From assembly GCA_037576195.1 (NCBI GenBank), contig CM075101.1, positions 26,536,001 to 26,600,000 of the forward strand: 64,000 bases of DNA. The letters run 5' to 3'. Origin of the DNA: Phytoseiulus persimilis (lineage: Eukaryota > Arthropoda > Arachnida > Mesostigmata > Phytoseiidae). Position 1 is the stretch's first letter; each line of letters begins with the position of its first letter. Shown here in pieces: positions 48,801-61,454 of this stretch. The notes below the pieces were generated by a model, which saw only the letters and a program-made list of their open reading frames with translations, was not told the DNA's origin and ran no database searches. Position numbers and translations under genes: made by a program.

Positions 48801-51800
48801 TCAGCCGCGGGGAGGAACTCGTGGGAAGGAATCGCGCCAGCGGGGCGTCCAGCCCAACTCAACATGAGGAGCGGCAGCTGCGTCTCGCAACGAGGATTGG
48901 ATCTCGTCTCGACGCCTCAGCTGTCGTCGTTACGGAAGTCCGTTGCGATGAGAACGTCGCATCGGCCGCAGCCGTTAACAAGAACCAGAGCGTACATGAG
49001 CGCGGGGAGAAACATGCTGAATATTTTAACAACTCACCATCTGCTGACAGAGACGAGACCGGCGATGCTGGAGGCCAAAGACTCGCTCAAGAGCAACGAC
49101 GTGCTCCTCAAAACCAGAAGAAGTACTCTCTCGACCAGCGGTTGGACGACCGGAGAGCTCGGAATGAACCTGTCTGCTCCCGCCGAGAGCCACGAGTTTC
49201 TCAGCGGGAGCGGTGTTCGCTGTGGAAGTTTTTCGGAGCGAGCCGGGAATTGGCCGACATCTGCGAAAAGGGGACCGAGTTAACTATTTGTGCGTACCGC
49301 CGACATTGTGGGACGCCAGCCGGAAAGGAGCAACCTCGCCAAAGATAGGGAGGCTGTCAAGGTCAAGGCAAGGAGAAGTCTCTCCGACACGACCGCCGCT
49401 GACGCCTCCGCGAGGCGGATACAGGCACGACAACGGCAATCACGATAGCTGGTAGACTGGCTGCGTTGATCAGCGGCTCGCTGAGCTATTATGGTTCGCC
49501 CAAACTCAACACGTTGAACGGAGGCTTCTCTTCATAAAACTATGCCAATGCTCCTCCGGTGGCGATGAGGCCGTACTTGTCCATCTCGTATGCTGCTCAA
49601 GTAACCGTCGGACGGACGGACTCGCTGAGCCGACCAGCGGGCGGGGAAGCTTGCGAGAAACAGAAAGAGGCGAATGAGACGGATGTACATCATCTTCAAC
49701 GAAAAAAGCTAAATCCTCCGCCATCACGTTGAGCCTTACATGAGCCTTAATGCGTGAAGCGTCTCGCGCATCTGTTCTGGCTCTCGCTCTCTCCTACAGT
49801 AGCAGTAAAGCTCTTTTGGAAGAAGCTCCCGATTCTGCCCGCTTCCTTCAGGAGTTCATGCCCCGATTCGAGCCTGGTGAAGGAGTTCGACAACCGCGCC
49901 GACCGCCTCCTGCAGCCGTTGCTTTGGGCTGACGCGAGATCGATCGAGCCCGAATTTTTGTTTCGTTCACCCACTACTCGATCGAACGCTGAGGCACAAA
50001 ATTGGAACGATTTGGCGAACGATGAGCCGTTGCTCTTTTGGGCGGACGGAGACCGATTTTTCCTCAGAATCAACTCTTTCATCCGTTTCGCTGCTCCTAT
50101 CAAGCATGATTCGAGTTATTGCTTCACGGTCCCTCTTACGGCAGCAGTCATTACTTACTGGATGGAATTGTTGACAAGCTCATCCAGAATCGAAATCACA
50201 GGATCCTGACTACGAGCGTTATTTGCAGGTCTTTGGTCGGAGCCCGTCCTCCACCGAGGTTTTGTCGGCTGTCTGCGCGATCTCACGATCGCCGGAGAAA
50301 GATTCGACCTCAAGGCTCACGTTTCTCAGGCCATTCAGGCCGGCTGCGTACGTTCTTCTCCAAAGTGCTCTTCGAGTCCCTGCTATCACGGGGGTATCTG
50401 TAACGAAGGTTGGAATCGTTTCGTTTGCGACTGCTCTCGGACCGAGTATGCAGGACCCACCTGTGAACAACGTAAGACTTTATTGCATCCGTAGAAGCGG
50501 ATTCCCTCAATGTTCGGGGAACTGCGATCTGATTCCCTTCCGTGCGCTCCGCTAAGTTTGTGTGTGGATGTGTGTGCGTGAATGTGTAGGTGGGTGATAG
50601 TGGGACCGATAGGCTGTTGAGAGCACATTGTGTAAGAGTTGTGTGAGCTGACCCCGTTTCTGAACGAAACAAGCAACAAAAAATGAGGTAATATTTAACT
50701 TGAATCTGAAGAGGAAGGTTTTTGCAGCCGCAAACACTCTCCGCTTCACCGGCACTGAACACATCACGGCCGCGCTCACCGAAAACCAGCAGAGCACGGC
50801 TGAAGAAATTGTGTTCCGTTTTAAAACCGAGAAGCCCTCACGGCCGATATTCTCCTCCAATCCAGAAAAGCTGATTCGAGCGAGTCTTGAAGATGGGAAA
50901 TTTAAGGTTGTCTACAGTTTCTCGAATAAAAACGCGTCAAAGGTGAGTTGTCCGAAACGGAGAACGAACGGCTTCGTGCTTTTCCTGATGTATTTGAAAG
51001 AAGAGTGGAACGAGCCGACGAAACGCTGAAGTACACTTGCCGGATCGGGGAGAAGGCGAGGAGATGACCTGGCGGATAGTTTCCGAGGGCTCCAAAGTTA
51101 CAAGTTGCCCGATGACTCCGATCACAATCGAGGCTGGTCTTCCTGGCGACGATCCACGAAGCAGTCCGGAGCAATAAGCTGATGAGATTCTTTCCGTCTT
51201 TGTCTCCATCTCATTTCCACGAGAGAGATTTGACTCAATGCCACGTTCCGCCCTCAAGGTGATCACCCAAACCGGTTACGGACTCGACGACAATCAATGG
51301 CATTTCGTCCGGATCCTGAGAACAGGCTCGAACGTTGCCATTATGGTCGACCAGGAATCCACGTTCGCAGGTAACGCAGTATTCTTTCCCGCGGCGGTCC
51401 AAAAGCGCAGAACTTCTTGCAGAGGACACGATAGGTAAAAGAGAAAAGAGACATTCACCGGACTCCAGAGAGCTCACGTGTTCTGATGATCCGCCTACAG
51501 AAACTCCACCGAGTCCGCGGCTTAAACTCCTGTCTCTTCGTTTCGGACGACTCCTGGGATCTGACGCATTATCGTCATTCGTCGGCGAAATCCAGCATCT
51601 TAGTATCAACCAGGCTCCAATCTCCGAGCCACTGGCGACAACGGGAGAGATTTCCGGATTCAACTTGGAGTCGAATTTCGAGTCCACCCTGCAGCTGAGT
51701 GGTGATCAGTTCTCCAGCTTCACGACGCCGTCGTCATTCGTGGCGTTGAGCTCATCTCCGTTCCGCGGAATGTCGATCAATTTGCGGCTGCGTCCAGCCG

Positions 51801-54800
51801 TGGACAACGGCCTTCTGTTCCATTGGGCAGGAGCGAACGGGAGCTGTGTTTCCCTCGAGTTGGACGAAGCTCGCGTGAAACTGATTGTCGCCCGACCGGA
51901 TAGAACAAATGTCATCCACGATAAGAAGGCTCTCAACGATAACAACTTGCATTCGGTGCGAGTTCGCTTCGTGACCGGCTTCTACCGGCTACGGATCGAC
52001 GACGACGAGGCTGGTGCGGTCGAACCGCTCGACGTCGGCCTTTTGGAAGGTGTGTGTCGCGTTGATGACGTTTGCCAGCCGGTCAGTCATTGTTTCTGTC
52101 GCTGGAGTGGACTCAAAACACTCGTTCCGTTTCAGGGCTCGTGTACATCGGAGGAGTCCGGGACTACAACGCCCTCCCTGGTGAACTGAAATCACGCACC
52201 GGTTACTCGGGCTGCATTAGCGTCGAAGATGTCAACGGACAGTCAATCAGTCTCGTGTCGGAGGCGGTTATTCCTAGCGCCACGGTGACAGCTGGATGTC
52301 AGGGTGAGTGTGTTCCGCTGCCTTTTCTCGCTGGAACCTTCAGCTGGTTCCCTTGACAACAAGCAGAAATCAGTCGAAGCAGCCGGGTCCGGCAGATCAA
52401 CCGGGGTTACCTCATCATGGAGCGTTCTCGTGTACTCCTAGAGTGTGTCTGCGAAACTCCCAGCAAGGGATGCCCACGGAGGATTTTGTTGGCCCGAATC
52501 GGGCGCAGACTCGCAGGCGATACTTGGACTTCTTGGAGGTTCGCACGGCCCGTCCTCGTCTCTGACGGCCTCGAAGGAACGCTTGACGGATTCTCATTAT
52601 GAGGAGTCTCCGATCGGCTGGCGGAGATGTACGTTTCAGGGGAGTCTTGGGCCGAAATTCGCTGGGAACGGTTGACCCCGGGTGACGTATCGCCGGACCA
52701 CATTCCTGACATCGCGAAACGTCCCAGGCGATCTGAGACGAGCCGCAGTACAACGACCCAATACGACGAGTGCTCCGCACCGGAAACGAGTCTGACCGCC
52801 GCCGGAGAAACTTCAATCTTCTCGGCAAAGTGTGCCGGAGTCTTGTGTCGCTGGATGGCCCCATTACTGGTCGGCTGCTCTCGGTCTGTTGCGGTGGACT
52901 GTGACTGCATCGATGATGCCGAACGGATGTTCTCGTCGCCGATTTTTAAACTTCGTTTGGTCTCTGCAAACCCCGTCCAGCAACAGCTGACGAGCGCTCT
53001 CGAACAGTCCGGACGGCTCTCGAAGTCCTCCCCCGCTCATTCGTTCTGAGTCCGCTACTGGCGAGCGAGTCTTTCCGTATCGGTTTTGTACTTCCGTTTC
53101 CTGCGACAACGATAAAGGGATTTCGAGCGAAAGCTGCGGCTCAAGAGGGGGATCTTCAAGGAGGTGGTTACGATCCCCTCGGTGGGAGCAACAAGCATGG
53201 TGACAGCTTGGACTGGTCGGTCCTGCTTCTGTTTGGTCTGGACTTTCGACCTTGGGAGCTGAAGTGTTTCTCCTTTCTCTCTTTCCATGTTCCTTCCCGC
53301 CCATCAGCGCCCTTACGAGGATGCAATCAGAAGCCTTGCGCTCACGGCGGACTATGCCACGAACGCGATGAAGACCGAACGTTCACTTGCGACTGCAGCT
53401 TCACCTCGTTCAGAGGAGCCACGTGCACTCAAGGTAAACGTTGAAATATTGCTCCTCGAATCTTTCCACATTCTCCATGCGGAGTGCGAGGCCCACGCAT
53501 GTCATGCTGACCGGATTTCTTTTCGTTCTCGTTCTTTTTCCCGAGCTTGTGAGGAAAACTAAGCGACGCACTTCCACGTGACGTCTCGAAATCCCTTGAG
53601 GGCTCAACGGCAAGAGCTGTCGCGCGAGCGGAGTTCCACAAGTCCATTCGGTTTCGAAGGGCTTGCGTCACGAAGAGAGATCTCTGAGCTCCGACTGTCC
53701 GCGAACTTCCCCGAGAACTTGCGAGAAGATGCCAATGGCAGAACAGTTGCAGAATGCAGATGCTGCCGGCCGAGATAAAACAGTGTGTGTTAAGAATCAT
53801 TCGATACGTGGATCAAAGTGAGAATCATGCCGGCAGAATCCGGAACGAAGAAGATGCGCAGTATGGATCTGGTTTGAGGCAACTCAAACGAATCTATTCG
53901 TGAAATGTGCAGTAAAAACGCACATTCCCGCGTTTGTCCACCATTCGGCACAATTCTGATCCGTTCCTATTACCTTCGATTCTCCATCCCGGGTGCAGGT
54001 TCTCGCGGGTTTCGTAAATTTTTCCTGACGATTCATGAAAGAGAAGTACGCACGCGCTGCTCGGACGTCGTGGAACCAAAGACTGAGGTTGTGACCCCGG
54101 ACGATGGGTTCCGCGGCGCAACTGTTGGATTGCTTGCCGAACAAGCTTGGCGCCCACCGGACCGGGAGTGTAGGCGATGGATTGTTGGGGAAGGGAGAGA
54201 GTTTGACTCACGGACTCGCTAGAGTGCCTCAGAATCATGCCGGATCTTAAAGATGAGGATTGGGACTTATCATCCAGAAAGGGCCGTTTTCACAAATGAC
54301 CTCAAGGATTGAGGAAGACTCAACCATCACGGGATCCCACGAATTCTTTCAAACACAGGCCTGCCGGAAACGAATCCTACCCTCAGGGCAGATAATGATC
54401 GGGAGCCGATAACATGCCGAGTTTCCGATCATCTCAGAACACCGGACACCGCCCTACCAAGCTCCTTTTTGATTCGAGGAATGATGGAAAATTATTATTC
54501 GTTCACAGAGAGCACGGCGTACGAGTTCAATGGCAACGGTTTGCTGCTGACGTCGAGCGCGGTTCGAAGGCCCCGCTCTGGTGATACTCTCGTACTGGGA
54601 CTAGTCGCCGAAATCGATAACGCTGTCATAGTGAGGATCGAGTTCCTGGCGACGAATGAATACATACAGATTGAAATCGTGAGTATTTGCACGCACCCGC
54701 CCGCAACGCTGGCATTCGTAGTCGATCCCGAGCTTGTTCAAACACCGCGATGACCTTTCGCGTGATGTAAACAGCGCATGATGGAAGCGATCCGCGCAAT

Positions 54801-57368
54801 TCAGGGGACTCAACACGTCGGTTGGGACGAACGTTCGAGGGGAAACGAATCGAGTGGCTTGCGAATGGTTTCCTTTGTTTCTCTTCTAGATCGATGGAGT
54901 TCTTTTCGTCGTGTATAACGTGGGCGGCGAAGACTACGCGCTGAATCAGCCCGGCCAATTCGTCAACGACGGCCAGTACCACATTGTTAGGTTCACCCAC
55001 AAAGTAAAAGCATCGACTCTACAACTAGACGATCTACCTCTACAGACGAGGAAGCACAAGCCGAGCAAATACGATGAGGGTACGTGAATATCCTGTTTGC
55101 GGCCTTGACTTCGCTTGCCACCCATGCCGAACTTGACTTGCCGAGTACTCCCGCAAGTCTCATCAAGCGCAATTCAAGCTTGAGTCCAAACCCGAGTCCT
55201 CGAATAATGTACTCTCGTAAGCTTCGCTCCCTACTTCTGAACGCTTCATTGGAACTATGAGTGTTTCCCTTTTGCAGACGACGAGGAATCGGACGATACG
55301 GCTACGTCGGCGGATGTTAAAATTCAGGTCGGCGGAGTGCTGTCATCTACTTCGGTCTCGAAGGGATTCCGTGGAATTTTGGCTGGTTTGGCGCTCAACA
55401 CCATCAAGGTAGGTCGAAACTCTTCTGGCGCCCTCAGCGACATCTACCCTTAGGACAACTGGATATTATATGAGTGCGCGATGGATTGCTAAATTCTTCC
55501 TTCCTTATCTCTTCTTCGCCCTCTCGTTGGCTCGTGCGTGCTTGATTCTCGATGACGAGAAGGTTCTTGAGTTCTCGCCGGACACGGGAGACATCGTCGT
55601 ACAGGGTGACGCCACGAGACTGACATCCATTGGACAGAGCAAGTATAGCCCTTCGCAGAATCTCGGCGACCAACCACTGATGCTGAGCGTAAGTTTTTTC
55701 GACGCAGTTCCCTCCGCTCAAGTCGTACAGGTATTCGCTTGATCGTTACGCGGCCTCGAGAAAAACCTCGTCACTGATGACTCTAACGGTCTCGTGCTTG
55801 TTTCTCGCTCGTTCCAACGTCGCTGTTCCACTTTCGTTGCAGGATTCCAAACCACCTGTCGAGGTTTATGAAAGGGACGACCTTGTCTACTCGGAGGGAT
55901 CTGGATGCTATGAAAGTGATGATGATGACGCCGACTGCGGTGTTGGAGAAAGCAACTCTGGTCTGTGTTCGCTCAGTCCGCTGTTTGTGTTATATCCTTC
56001 GGGATAAGAGGAAGTGCTCATTCCTCGTTTGATAAATGAACGCTCCGATGGACAGAATGACGATTCGCGCAGCCGGCCGAGAATTAACGTCCCACGAACA
56101 TTCAATTTGCAGCCGGTGACGAGCTTGTTACCGCGGTATACATTCCGTCGCAGCGCAAAACCAGCTCACAATACACCTCAACGACTTCAACGACGTCCCG
56201 TCCGAAGAAAATCTACTCATGCCACGACGACGAAGACTGCGTCGAGGAAGGTTCAGGCAACAATGTCGATTTCTCAGCCTCACCCCCCGGCATCGTTGTC
56301 ACTCCGCGTGCCCCGTACGAATCGGCGGGGCACTCCACGACTTCGAGGTTTGTCATCGAAAAGGATGAACTACTCGTACATGTCTGCTTTCGTTACCCTC
56401 AGATACTCCTCCGTATCTCCCTCATGAAGATGTTGCTCCTCTCCTCGTTTGACAAACTTTTGCTGATTTCCGTAGAGCAACAACCACGACCACAACAACG
56501 ACGAGCACAACCCCGTCACCGCCGACAACAAGTACCACTCGGGAGCCGTGGATCATCAAAACTTATGCGACGAGAACACCTCTCAAACCCAGAACGACAT
56601 CGAGTGAGTCGACAGAACGATAACTTATCGATATCTGGCTCCTATGTTCCTTTTTTTTTCTTCATTCTTCAAGAAAGTCACTCAGTGGCCTGAAAGTCGG
56701 CTCCACGCCTCAGAAAGCATTCGGGCATATGATCCAGGGGGCATTCATGTCTTGGGTAGATTTCACAATCGCCCATCGACCTCCTACGACTCGTTCTCAG
56801 CTTGGGTTCCTTTGCAGCGGGTATTCCTGAAGTGTTCTCAGTCCCCATTCCCGAAGTACATGTTCCCACGCAAGTGAATAAGGAAATCGCCAAGGTGAGG
56901 AAATTTACCCCTGCTCAAGCCTTTCAATGTCCTGAAACGGATAAAAATGAATCGGAAGGATTCGAAAGACCCCAATCATCAGCGAGGATATTTTCTCTCC
57001 GGTTCCAGCAACCTCCGCGGGTAGACACTGCCGCGGCAGATGGGACTGCTTTGATCATCGGTATCATCGCGGGTATACTCATCAGTATCGTGATAATTGC
57101 CTTGCTGCTGTATCGTTTCAAAACCAGACCCGGCAGCTCGTGCAAACCAAACAACTTGTACTATAACCCGTGCGTACAGGTGCCCGGAGAAGCAGCTCCG
57201 TTAGGTCCACCCCATAACTCATTGAATGGGACGTGCATTCCTTACGGAACGCCTGCAGCCGGAGGCCAAGCCGTCCCCCCCTTTTCCACGCTTCACAAAG
57301 GCATGGCTAGTGCTGCAGGTGGCAAGAAAGCTTCTGAGGGTAAAGACCCTCAAGAGTGGTACGTTTAA
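33785..57368 (+). CDS. Nrx-1: Neurexin-1, alpha form
   Basis: Twenty-one coding exons, all phase-consistent: 33785-34082, 34237-34408, 45832-46097, 46439-46558, 47257-47429, 47579-47926, 48225-48627, 50229-50471, 50728-50942, 51259-51370, 51501-52049, 52136-52303, 53308-53433, 54479-54678, 54890-55079, 55278-55408, 55563-55688, 55843-55960, 56113-56347, 56476-56603, 56818-57368. They encode 1623 residues. Order: signal peptide (about 1-19), LNS1, EGF1 (about 211-245), LNS2, LNS3, EGF2 (about 640-674), LNS4, LNS5, EGF3 (about 1024-1064), LNS6 (to about 1280), Thr/Pro-rich stalk, TM (about 1516-1539), and a cytoplasmic tail ending EWYV, a class II PDZ ligand. Each EGF has six Cys, e.g. CVPNPCHGGRC. 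Neurexins are presynaptic adhesion receptors for neuroligins and other ligands. An acceptor at 33781, three bases before the ATG, implies an upstream non-coding exon. The 34409-45831 intron is 11.4 kb. No beta-neurexin start was identified. Confidence 0.96.
34797..34807. repeat. C11 homopolymer tract
   Basis: Eleven consecutive C in the large neurexin intron. Confidence 0.9.
38964..38976. repeat. C13 homopolymer tract
   Basis: Thirteen consecutive C in the large neurexin intron. Confidence 0.9.
42203..42229. repeat. GTCG tetranucleotide repeat
   Basis: About six GTCG/GGTC units, flanked by degenerate CAGT and CAGC copies, inside the large neurexin intron. Confidence 0.85.
43642..44790 (-). 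other. 382-codon ORF antisense in neurexin intron, unassigned
   Basis: An uninterrupted ATG-to-stop frame of 1149 bp on the strand opposite to neurexin. The product is rich in Arg and Ser and has no signal peptide, membrane segment or motif I recognise. Such a length is unexpected by chance at ordinary stop-codon frequency, but several other motif-free long ORFs occur in this non-coding DNA, so local stop-poor composition is an alternative. It is listed as an ORF and not claimed as a gene. Confidence 0.2.
44948..44965 (+). repeat. GGGT repeat, G-quadruplex motif
   Basis: Four GGG runs separated by single T residues at 44950-44964. This is the compact loop-length-one G-quadruplex form. It lies in the large neurexin intron on the transcribed-sense strand, followed by a GCTT repeat. 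Confidence 0.8.
46788..46803. repeat. C16 homopolymer tract
   Basis: Sixteen consecutive C in the 46559-47256 neurexin intron, preceded by a CT-rich stretch. Confidence 0.9.
56895..57008 (+). other. Optional in-frame neurexin intron (38 codons)
   Basis: Inside the last neurexin exon, AAG|GTGAGG and TTCCAG|CAA bound 114 nt, a multiple of three with no stop. Splicing would give a 1585-residue protein with a shorter juxtamembrane stalk; retention gives 1623. Both read in frame. The segment contains a Cys and many charged residues and has no counterpart I can recall in other neurexins. Confidence 0.55.
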
Positions 57369-57422
57369 GCTTCGTTTGTGCAAACCAGCTCGGATGCGTC
57401 CGACTCTGGGTGGATCGAGTGA

Positions 57423-57494
57423 TAAATGAATGAATGGATGAACGCCGAACGAATGATATTATGCGCGGGTATGAATGGATGAATGAATGGATAA
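57423..57494. repeat. Imperfect GAAT/GGAT tetranucleotide repeats in neurexin 3' UTR
   Basis: Clustered ATGAATGGATGA-type units start about 55 nt after the neurexin stop codon. Confidence 0.7.
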
Positions 57495-58961
57495 GCGACA
57501 ATTGTTAGAGTTGAACCCGTCGAATGAAAGACGGAAATTCGTCATTCATTCAACATATTCACTGACTAATTCAAGCGATCAATTCTGTCAGAGTTCAGTG
57601 CGTAAGAGCCTGTGTTTATGTACATAACCATCTCTATGACGACACGAGGACATCTCATTCACTCACTGTTTCCTGACACCACCGTCAACAACCTGACGAA
57701 ACTGACCGGTTGCCCCGCCAGCACACCGCTTCTCGCAAGAATCACGGGGTTGTCAGGGATTCGTATGAGAATCTGCGCGCGATAATAGCGCTCAGCTTCA
57801 TGAATCATTTCGACGTCTTTGTCGCCTCGGGCAGTCGTAGCGACTCGGGTTGCGGAGGTTCTGCCTCTATGACAGCGACGACCGCGGACTATTTGGTCCA
57901 ACTTCTAGCGACGATACTGCAGCTCCTGATGACTGGCGGCCGATTCCTTCTGAAACCACGCAGAGACCAACCTCATCGATCAGAGGGGTGTAAAAACTCA
58001 CGAATCGTGAAAAGTGCAATACTCAACGCTTACGGGCATCCATTGAGCTGTTAGTTAGCAAGATAGTATATATCAACAAACACTTGGTTGGCTTGGAGTT
58101 GAGAATCGAGAGAAATCATTCGTACCTCTGCGTTGTACAGACACCTGTTCTTTCAGAACGGCCGTTTGTCCACTAGGCTCTCCATGATTTGCAGCCAAAG
58201 AGTCGTTATGTATCATAAGAATCCGATGTACATATTTTCTAGTTGATGCGGCCTTGGCATGCGGCGTGCACATATCTTTAGTTGACCTGGATACCTACGT
58301 TCGCGGGTTTCTTCACACAAACCAGGAAACGGTTCCCACAACACTGTTCGCCTTCTACATTTCCTCTCCTGCCCAAAACAGTGTCGTCTGCATCGATAGG
58401 ACAAGTCACTCGCCTTATTTCATTTTGACGATGTCACTAACTTTCACCTGCACATGCTGTCGACTACCTCGGTATCATTTTCAAGCGAGTAATCATGAAG
58501 CTCACATCACCGTTCAAAGATGATCCCCATGGCAACCTATGAAATAACTTCATGTCGTCATTCTGGGTTTCTCGCGAAATTTTTAAAATGAGGCCCGGTC
58601 ACCGTTATCGGGAAAGCAACCGAGCTCTTGCCTCGAAATGTCTCGCTCGCTATCCAGATTCAGCTCCGGCAGAGAAGCTCATCGAACCGCATTGATTGTA
58701 ATGATTTTCCTCGGGACATGGAGCTTTGTTTTTCATCTGGTCTTAAAATCGAGAACTCAACTCTGTGATTCGAGACTTGGGTGCCATGCCTGAGTTTAGT
58801 GGGAGAGCGATTGAAGATCAGTCAGATAGGGCACGCTCGACGAAGATTCGCACTCGAATCGGGGGTAGGAGTGGCGATTCGTTCCACACACACACAGCAG
58901 GGGGACGCATGTATGGATACTCATCCATCTCTCAATCTGTCTGTCCATCAAGCAATCACTC

Positions 58962-58967
58962 AATAAA
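58962..58967 (+). terminator. Possible neurexin poly(A) signal AATAAA
   Basis: This is the first canonical AATAAA I found on the plus strand after the neurexin stop, about 1.6 kb downstream. Variant signals closer in were not excluded. Confidence 0.3.
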
Positions 58968-61448
58968 GCGGGCAGACAGGCAAGCAAGCAAGCAATCTAT
59001 CAACTTATCTACCTACATTGACAATCAGCTTCGGCGACGCAGCGGTCATTCAAACTCCATATCTTTTTTTTTCCTTCAAGACATTTCTCCCCGACTCGAG
59101 AAGCAACGAAGGTTCAAACTCCTCAGAGCAACTGACCTCAAACTCTTAGAAAATCTCAACAAATTCACGACAATACCAGCCTGAAGCTAACCGATTTGTA
59201 GGGGAACATTCCCGGTTTACTCAGGGGCAGATGCGAATGTGCAAATCTCTGCTCAAAACGCCTCGGATCCCCAATTTGAGACCTCTTAGAAACTTGCCGC
59301 ACGGATCCTGATGATCCACCACGGAGTGCTGATGAGAAATCTCACTTGGTTCAGATGAGACCTAATATTTTCAGCGCCTGCTCCCGGTAACTTTCTATCG
59401 GAACAGAGGTTTCATTAAATATGCGAAATTTCGTGAAAACATCGGTGTAGGCTCGCCCATCGGTATTTGACCCAAGACGAGCGAATCGCGAGAAATCGAT
59501 TGTTTAGCGATTCATCGACATCGGCTCGGCCGTCTATCAGACCTTCTCTTTTTGAATTACTGAGTGAATGATGAATGGAAGCTGGCTCTTGTACTATAGA
59601 GCTCGAGGACTTGATCTCCGAAAATTGCGTGCATGCTTGTGTGGAATGATGGAGCGTGGAATCCAGGAGATCGATGGGTTAACATGATACGAAGCCACTC
59701 TCAGTCGGGGGCAAGCTCTGAACTCTGAAGAGGATCGGATTCGCAATCTCTGACATGGGGGAGAAAAAGAGAGACGAACATATTCGCGGACATCAGTGCC
59801 GACAAGCCGACTGCAGAGTCCCGGCAGAGGGGCGAGTGACGTCGACAAACACCAGAACGGCCGGAACGGTTTCGATAGGTTGGAATCACTAAAGAAATCA
59901 CTCCCGTACACAATCGCTCGTATTCCATGAAAAGTATAAGATTGCCGTTTGACCACTCGCCAACCTCGGCGTGACAGAGGGCGCACAAGTAGACCCGTGG
60001 TTGTCGACAGACGAAACCAAATATCTTCTTTATCAAGGGAAGCGAGCAAAGAGAAGAGTGAGGCGGTGTGATCATCACTGTCATCACATCGGCAATCTTT
60101 CACGACATGGATAGTTCTGATCACACGCTGCAGATCTCAGGCAAAGCTACCTTGAGGGTACCAGCCACTGCTGCGTGAAGTCATTTCAGAAAACTTGAAT
60201 CGTGTCAGCACTCCCATCTATTCAGTTTTGGGAGACGGATGAGATAAATGTAGACAGGAAACAGGAATCATCCAGGAGAGTGGATCGAAAATGAATTTTA
60301 AATGAAACAACATCAACATCAACAACGGACAGACGACGGAATAAACGTCTTAGACAGACTTCATTGTTTTCATTCGATTGAGGGAGAATTTCATTTTTCG
60401 TCACTTCGGCACCGCCGATTCTCCTCCGAATCAATGCTCGGAGGAGTCGCCAGGGCTTAAGGGGTGCCAGAGATACAGCGTGGTCGGGTTAGAAGAGTGA
60501 TTATTCGACTCTTTCTTCTTTTGCTCAACACAATGCGAGAATAGGGTTTCTGTCTTGCGATAAATAGCTGGTAGGATGAGATGTGCTTGAAATTAATAGT
60601 CGCGCCGATCGCTAGAACTGTTCGTTTTCCGTAGCGGCCCCGAAATTAGATATCTTCTTGGATCTTCCCAACTAATCGAGCTCGTAATGGTACGATGCAA
60701 GGCGGAGAGATTTCCCACTGTCTGCCTTGAACCACGAGAGTCTCATTGCCAGTTCGGATGTCGGAGACTGGCTGGGAGAAAAATACAGAATATGACCCGG
60801 AGAGGGCAGTGTGCCCCCTTCCGAGCTCTGAAGTGGACGCACTATTCAATAGCAAGTGAGTGGGGTCTCTGCGTTGGATCGCACCGGTACGAAATCGAGC
60901 GGTTGACTTTCGGAGTTTTCTGGCTAGTTCAGTGAAACGTTCCAAGGAAGTAGGAAGGTCATTCTTGAGCCGCTCTGAAAAACGCAATCCTCCATCGATC
61001 GGCGCGAATGAATTAAGTATCCCGAATCCGATATTTTTTCACAACAAAATGAGCAGATGGCGGTTCATTTCGAAAAAAAAAAAATGCCGACCTAGTTTGA
61101 CCAACGTGTAGATGCCAACATGTCCAAAACCTCGAGGCATGTCCCTGGAGAGTCCACTGACCGATGAAGTCAGAGGTGTTCTGCGGCTCCTCATTCCTAA
61201 CTCCGCGACTGCTTGGGGCTCTGTGATGGCGACCAAACACCCAACACCAAGTGCCCCGAGGCGTACCAAGATGGCTGTGGGAACTGGAGCCAAATCGAAG
61301 GTCGGAGCGACTTGGAACAGCTCAAAAGCGCCTCACAAAATAACCACCATTCGATCCTTCCGATCTTCTTTCCAGGCGACTCAATCAAAGACTCCACACG
61401 GAGGCTGGGTTGTTCCAATGATAACTCCAGGTTGAAAAGTGAACAGAG

Positions 61449-61454
61449 TTTATT
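61449..61454 (-). terminator. Poly(A) signal AATAAA, neuralized-like gene
   Basis: The plus-strand TTTATT reads AATAAA on the minus strand, roughly 290 nt past the stop codon of the RING-ligase gene. Confidence 0.5.

Larger units (their letters stand above)
57369..61446. other. Neurexin 3' UTR and intergenic DNA
   Basis: The first part should be neurexin 3' UTR. Further along, minus-strand ORFs at 59594-60124 and 60646-60987 and a plus ORF at 61112-61435 are open, but they have no motif I recognise and no convincing splice-linked partner. I do not call genes here. Confidence 0.45.

Noticed and set aside
52407-53049. Overlapping ORFs on both strands in the 52304-53307 neurexin intron (167 codons minus, 140 codons plus)
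   Set aside because: Flanking exons 52136-52303 and 53308-53433 join in phase 1 and complete LNS5 and EGF3 without them; no domain motif is visible.
59594-60124. 176-codon minus-strand ORF between neurexin and the RING ligase
   Set aside because: No motif or splice-consistent neighbours; two minus frames are open at once, which argues against real coding.
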